From Silene conica (Eukaryota; Streptophyta; Magnoliopsida; Caryophyllales; Caryophyllaceae): a DNA stretch of 64,000 nt. Made by a program: the position numbers and the translations under genes. Of the stretch, positions 59,480 to 64,000 are shown in pieces; the first letter of the stretch is position 1, and each line of letters starts with the position of its first letter. The notes beneath the pieces are model-generated. The model had not been told where the DNA came from. It made no database searches and saw nothing but the letters and a program-made list of their open reading frames with translations. Location of the stretch: positions 22,173,079-22,237,078 of the forward strand of contig CM055313.2 of assembly GCA_029255685.2 (NCBI GenBank), given 5' to 3'.

Positions 59480-62400
59480 AATCATTTCTCTTCATCATTC
59501 TTCTCCTTCTTCCACTTCTCTCTCTATCTATATCTCTTCCCCTCTGAATTCGCCGTATTAACAGGGCGAATTTTCATCCCCTTTTAAATTAAACTAAATC
59601 AACTTAATTACGTCAACTTTTTTTTTTTATTTACTTACGGTTTTTTGTATTCATCTTAATCCTAACTTAAATCTTACTTGTAACTCTTAATTACCCAGTA
59701 TTACTTAAATTCCCTTCTTAATTTCAGATTAATTGAATTTCGAACAACAATTTAGCTCCTCATTTATTTCTTCTTTTTCTTTTTTCTTTTCTTACTCGCT
59801 TATTCTCTAGTACCATTTATCTTGCACCGACGTTTCAGATCATAACATATAATCAAAGGTATCATTTTTAGGGTTTTCGATTTTTAGTTTCCTTTAATCA
59901 ATTGATTGATTGTCAATTTTTTAGGGTTTTCGGAAATTGATAACTTTGGGGTTTTCTTGATCAATGTAGGCTTCAAGGAGGAGACTTAAAAGAGGGTTTT
60001 GTTGATTTTCTTAGTTAATCAAGATATTATGTCCGGACCTCTTGATCGATTTGCTCGCCCATGTAAGTGATTATGCTTTGTTCATAACTATTTTTTTTAA
60101 TAATTGTTTTTTTTGTACTCAAATTTGTCTAATTATTGTGTGTTTTTTAAATAAATTTTAGGGGTATTTGTGTTTTTGTTGTTTCTGAGATTTAGCTCAA
60201 TTAGGTTCATGTTGAGTTGCTCAGCATTTGTTCAAATTTCGTCACTTTCTTTTGGAGAAGATGGAAATTAGCTGCTGAAAGTAGTCATGTTATATTATAT
60301 TATCATAATAATAATAATAATAATAATTACTCTTCTTAATGAATGTGTATTTTAAAGTTTTTTTAGCTGTATACAAAGAGCTGGGTAGTGTTTAATGTCC
60401 TTTAATTTCTGCAATATGCAATAGCAGTTTCGAATCTCAGAGACTTCACCAACTTTGTGTGTTTGAGTTGTGGGTTTTGGGAACGGTGGTGGGATTTGGG
60501 AGAAGTTCGGAGCTAGACTTAGTGGCGTACTGTCGGCATGGTTATAGGATTTGAGGTGCGGGTTCTTAAATGTTAAATTCAATAGCAATTTCACATTTGG
60601 CCACGGGTTCGAGTCTTTGAGACCCCACACACCAATGCATCTCTACTACTTTGTAGCTAGAAAGACTATGAATTAGGTCCTATGAATTAGTCACAGTGCT
60701 GCTGGAAAATCGAGGTATATAATGCTGCAAATCAAATACTGCATAAAAGTAGTAGAATTTGAATATTGGCTCTTGGGTTTTGTATGCATAAGTTTGGGTA
60801 TTCAAGAAATTAGATTGTGGTTATGGATTATGGTGGACACATTTTGTTGAGGAGCAAGGTCTCAGCTTTGTACTAAGCGCACATAGTTATATCATTCCCA
60901 TTGCCATTGGAGTCAGGGCCGTCCAATGGATTTAGGGGGCCCTGTTCTAAATGTAAAAGTGAGGCCCCAAATTGGGTCTTTTGAACAAAAAAATTGGGAG
61001 CGAGTCATGCAATGATCGAACCAGGGGATTAGTATGAGAGCTTGTATCACTGAATAATGTAATTTCCAAATTTTAGCGTATTTTGAGTTTCTTTTATAAC
61101 ATTATTGTCCTAACCTCCATAAAAAAACATTTCTCCATAAAAAATTAGTAAAATCTTATTTTGTCATTAATTGATTAATCATGTATCAAATATTAAATAA
61201 GGAGTTAAGGACCTACATATAGTACTATACCGGGATTTTTTCTTGACACAAAAATATATTGCATTTCAATTAACCTTATTAGTAAAATCAAAAGTAAAAT
61301 TTTAAATTAAACAAGTAAAAACTACCTTCGTAACGAGTATTTCCCATAAAATAGCATAATAAAACACAATATATAATACATTAAGTATAGTGGGGCCCAC
61401 TTTATACATTAATGTAAAAAGTGAACCAAAAGGCATACAATGGTGAGGTTTGATCCCTCGTGGTGTGGGTGGAACAATCAAGTCATTACCACTGCACCAT
61501 AATCTCTTAAACATACATTTGTACATTGAAATTCTAAAGTATGGGCCCTTTGTCTTTTGGGGCCCCGGTTCTAGGAACCGGTTGAACGCCCTATTGGACG
61601 GCCCTGATTGGAGTCACTGTTGTAAGTTGTCATGATTTAAAGGTTAGGAAGTGAAAACACAAGTGGATTTTGAAGCAGTTGTGCCTTTGATGATGGAAAT
61701 TTTGGTATAAGATGTCGAATAACAATTTGGTGTTAGTTGGTTGAAGATTCTTGTGTCAGTAGATGAGACTTGGGGTGTGGTCTCCTTGGTTACTTGTCCT
61801 CGCATAATCTCATTCATTTATCTGTGTAAATTTGTACAAACTTTTTCTATGGAGTCCTAGTTAAACAATTTCTACCTAGTAATTTAGTAATTTTGCTCCA
61901 TGTTGTGCATAACTTATATACAGTATTTGATTTTTTAAGTTCCAAATTTTTCTTTCAAATTTCTGTAAGTTTGAGAACGCTGTCAAGGTTTTTTTTGGTG
62001 TGTGTCTAACTGGCTTGTCATTTAAGGCAATTTCATTAGTATCTGACATCTTCACTTTAATTTTGAAAAATACTCCGTATGTGAATGATGGCGGAATTTA
62101 ACTGTTTGAGTTTTGTCATATATTTTAACAATTCATATTTAGGTTTTGAGGGATTCTCTGGACATGAAGAGAGAAGGGAAAGACATGAGGAGAGAAGGGA
62201 AAGAAAATCTGATTTCGAGAATTCAGAGGATGAGAGAAGGTCAGAAAAATGGTCGCTGAAGAAGAAAGCCATAAATGCATCTACAAAATTGAAACATTCG
62301 CTTAAGAAAAAGAGTAGCCGAAGAAAAAGTGATGGTCGTGTCAGCTCAGTATCCATAGAAGATATTCGAGATGTGGAGGAATTGCGGGCAGTTGATTCAT

Positions 62401-64000
62401 TTAGACAAGCATTAATTCTGGAAGAACTCTTACCTGAAAAACATGATGACTATCATATAATGTTGAGGTGTGGATTGTGCTGTCTTACTCTTTTCTTCAC
62501 CATTTTCTTAGGTTTATGGCAGGTGAAATAAAAGTTTTTAATTTGCTGTTTCATAGGTTTCTTAAAGCAAGAAAATTTGATATTGAAAAGGCGAAAACCA
62601 TGTGGGCTGATATGATCAAATGGAGGAAGGACTTTGGTGTTGATTCTCTTGTACAGGTAATAGCTGTATAAGAGAAATTTGTGTTTCTTTCTATAACTAT
62701 TTCAATCTATAAGTACTGTGGTTGTAATCTGCTCATTTGGGTAATTGTGCTAACTGTGAATTCGTTATTTATCTTGTACCCAGGAATTTGAATTTAAAGA
62801 AATAGATGAAGTCCTAAAGTATTATCCTCACGGTTATCATGGTGTTGACAAAGAAGGGAGGCCTATTTACATTGAGAGGCTAGGGAAGGTTGACCCAAAC
62901 AAACTTATGCAAGTGACTACTATGGATCGTTACATAAAATACCATGTGAGGGAATTTGAAAAGAGCCTTGCAATTAAGTTTCCAGCTTGCACCATTGCTG
63001 CAAAACGTCACATAGATTCAAGCACAACCATATTAGATGTCCAGGGTGTGGTATGTTTCTGACCTTTGTTCTTAACTGAATTGTTGAGTTGACTCGAATT
63101 GGTCTTTGGCACAGCTGACATATTTTCTATAACTAATAGGGTCTGAAAAACTTCACTAAGGCTGCTAGGGATCTTATAAAAGAATTGCAGAAAATTGATG
63201 GTGATAACTATCCTGAGGTATGCATCGTACATTCATACTTATACCTGCTGTTCAATCAGAAAAATTTTTTGACAATATAAAAAGTGGCTACTAACATGCT
63301 GTTCGGTTTCTTTATGCAGACTCTTTACCAGATGTTCATTGTCAATGCGGGTCCAGGATTTAGGCTTCTATGGAACTCTATAAAGAGTTTCCTAGATCCA
63401 AAAACCACCTCCAAGATTCATGTACAGAGAACTTTCACCTAACCTTCATTTTGATTACATTAATGAAGTACCCTTTATCTGCCTGAATTAATTTTGAGGT
63501 CATATTCATGTCACAATCTGTTGTAGGTTCTTGGCACCAAGTTCCAGAGTAGGTTACTTGAAGTGATTGATGCCAGGTAATAGGATTTTACTCTTGTGTT
63601 CGTATTGCTTAGAGTCCTTGCCATAAACTTTTTAGCAAGTCCAAATGCCTTTTTAAATCTTGCCATGTTTGCATTGGCCGACTGTTTCTCATTTAGTATT
63701 CGTGTTTTATTACATGCAGTGAGCTGCCAGAGTTTCTTGGTGGAACATGCACTTGTGCTGAGCAAGGGGGATGTCTTCTGTCTGATAAGGGGCCCTGGAA
63801 GAACCCTGCGATATATAAGGTTTGTCCTCGTTTTTGTTTAATTTTTTTAAATAAAAATCTTTCTTCTGTATTTCTCTTATTTTTTTTCTTCTGGTGTGTG
63901 TGTCGGAATAGATGAGTTGAAATATTTCATAACTTGACCCTTCTTAAAAATGGATTTGAAATAATTATTATTGTTTTATTTTTATAATTATGCAGATGGT
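59480..64000 (+). CDS. SFH: SFH-type Sec14 phosphatidylinositol/phosphatidylcholine transfer protein, partial
   Basis: Coding exons: 60029-60062, 62143-62467, 62557-62656, 62784-63050, 63140-63217, 63320-63421, 63527-63576, 63720-63819, and one starting at 63996 that runs off the window. All junctions are GT-AG in phase; 352 codons precede the last exon. A 5' UTR exon ends at 59858 and its intron runs 59859-59969. It starts [18 protein letters not shown], has a charged Lys/Arg/Ser stretch ([20 protein letters not shown]), the CRAL-TRIO N domain ([20 protein letters not shown]) and the Sec14 lipid pocket ([80 protein letters not shown]). The family exchanges PI and PC on membranes and supports PI4P signalling in polarised growth (family knowledge). 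The C-terminus, including any nodulin domain, is outside the window. Intron 1 (60063-62142) holds a hAT element and an (ATA)n tract at 60304-60327. Confidence 0.96.
60304..60327. repeat. (ATA)8 microsatellite in SFH intron 1
   Basis: Uninterrupted AAT/ATA trinucleotide repeat. Confidence 0.9.
60914..61606. mobile_element. hAT-like element with perfect 8-bp TSD in SFH intron 1
   Basis: ATTGGAGT occurs at 60906-60913 and 61607-61614. The ends CAGGGCCGTCCAATGG and CTATTGGACGGCCCTG are inverted repeats. Shared GGGCCCCAAATTGG and GTTCTA(GG)AACCGG words make it kin of 31108-31523. It has no transposase frame. Confidence 0.9.

Noticed and set aside
62057-62356. Minus-strand Ser/Leu-rich frame
   Set aside because: Antisense shadow of SFH exon 2, whose Lys/Arg/Glu-rich sequence reads as Ser/Leu/Phe on the other strand.
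1-64000. CRISPR array, operon or bacterial features
   Set aside because: The sequence is plant nuclear DNA; tandem repeats present are minisatellites without uniform spacers.

Overview
This is AT-rich plant nuclear DNA. The genes have many introns, short AT-rich introns and GT-AG junctions, and the gene complement is plant-specific: a YnSKn dehydrin, a CIF-type sulfated-peptide precursor and a nodulin-less SFH/Sec14 protein. Transposable elements are dense and small. The gene models fit a eudicot; Caryophyllales is my impression from the look of the MITE families and is not proven here.

Layout of host genes. (1) 674-2336, minus: two-exon Y3SK2 dehydrin whose intron carries a Mutator-like element. 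(2) about 3560-9700, minus: N-myristoylation-type RING-H2 protein with introns in both UTRs. (3) 13786-15165, minus: a three-exon, 95-residue CASPARIAN STRIP INTEGRITY FACTOR (CIF) precursor assembled by hand; its exons are too short to stand out as ORFs. (4) 32271-38782, minus: nine-coding-exon DnaJ/DnaJ-X protein of 343 residues in which every exon phase closes. (5) 50237-50309, plus: intact tRNA-Phe(GAA). (6) 59480 to the right edge, plus: SFH-type Sec14 phosphatidylinositol transfer protein, cut by the window edge. The proteins do not form a pathway together; they are independent neighbours.

Most of the rest is transposons, many dated and delimited by target-site duplications (TSDs). The main families are: Mutator-like MITEs with 9-bp TSDs and a shared asymmetric pair of ends; hAT-like elements with 8-bp TSDs, including a GC-rich degenerate family; Stowaway (TA) and Tourist (TTA) MITEs; Helitrons with A|T insertion sites and CTAG ends; and two solo LTRs with 5-bp TSDs.

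Two composite structures stand out. 15584-21275 is a four-level nest: a Mutator-like element holds a minus-strand Helitron array, which holds a 3.3-kb plus-strand Helitron, which holds a Stowaway. The unoccupied Helitron site is preserved in a neighbouring tandem duplicate. 24644-30905 is a 6.3-kb element with about 50-bp terminal inverted repeats, inserted in a (TA)n tract. It carries a fragment of a tRNA 2-thiouridylase (MnmA-type) gene and an inverted pair of tRNA-like sequences.

Stretches not listed below (for example 12594-13785, 42300-43035, 43455-44160, 48611-49636) show only AT-rich sequence in which I see nothing I can support.
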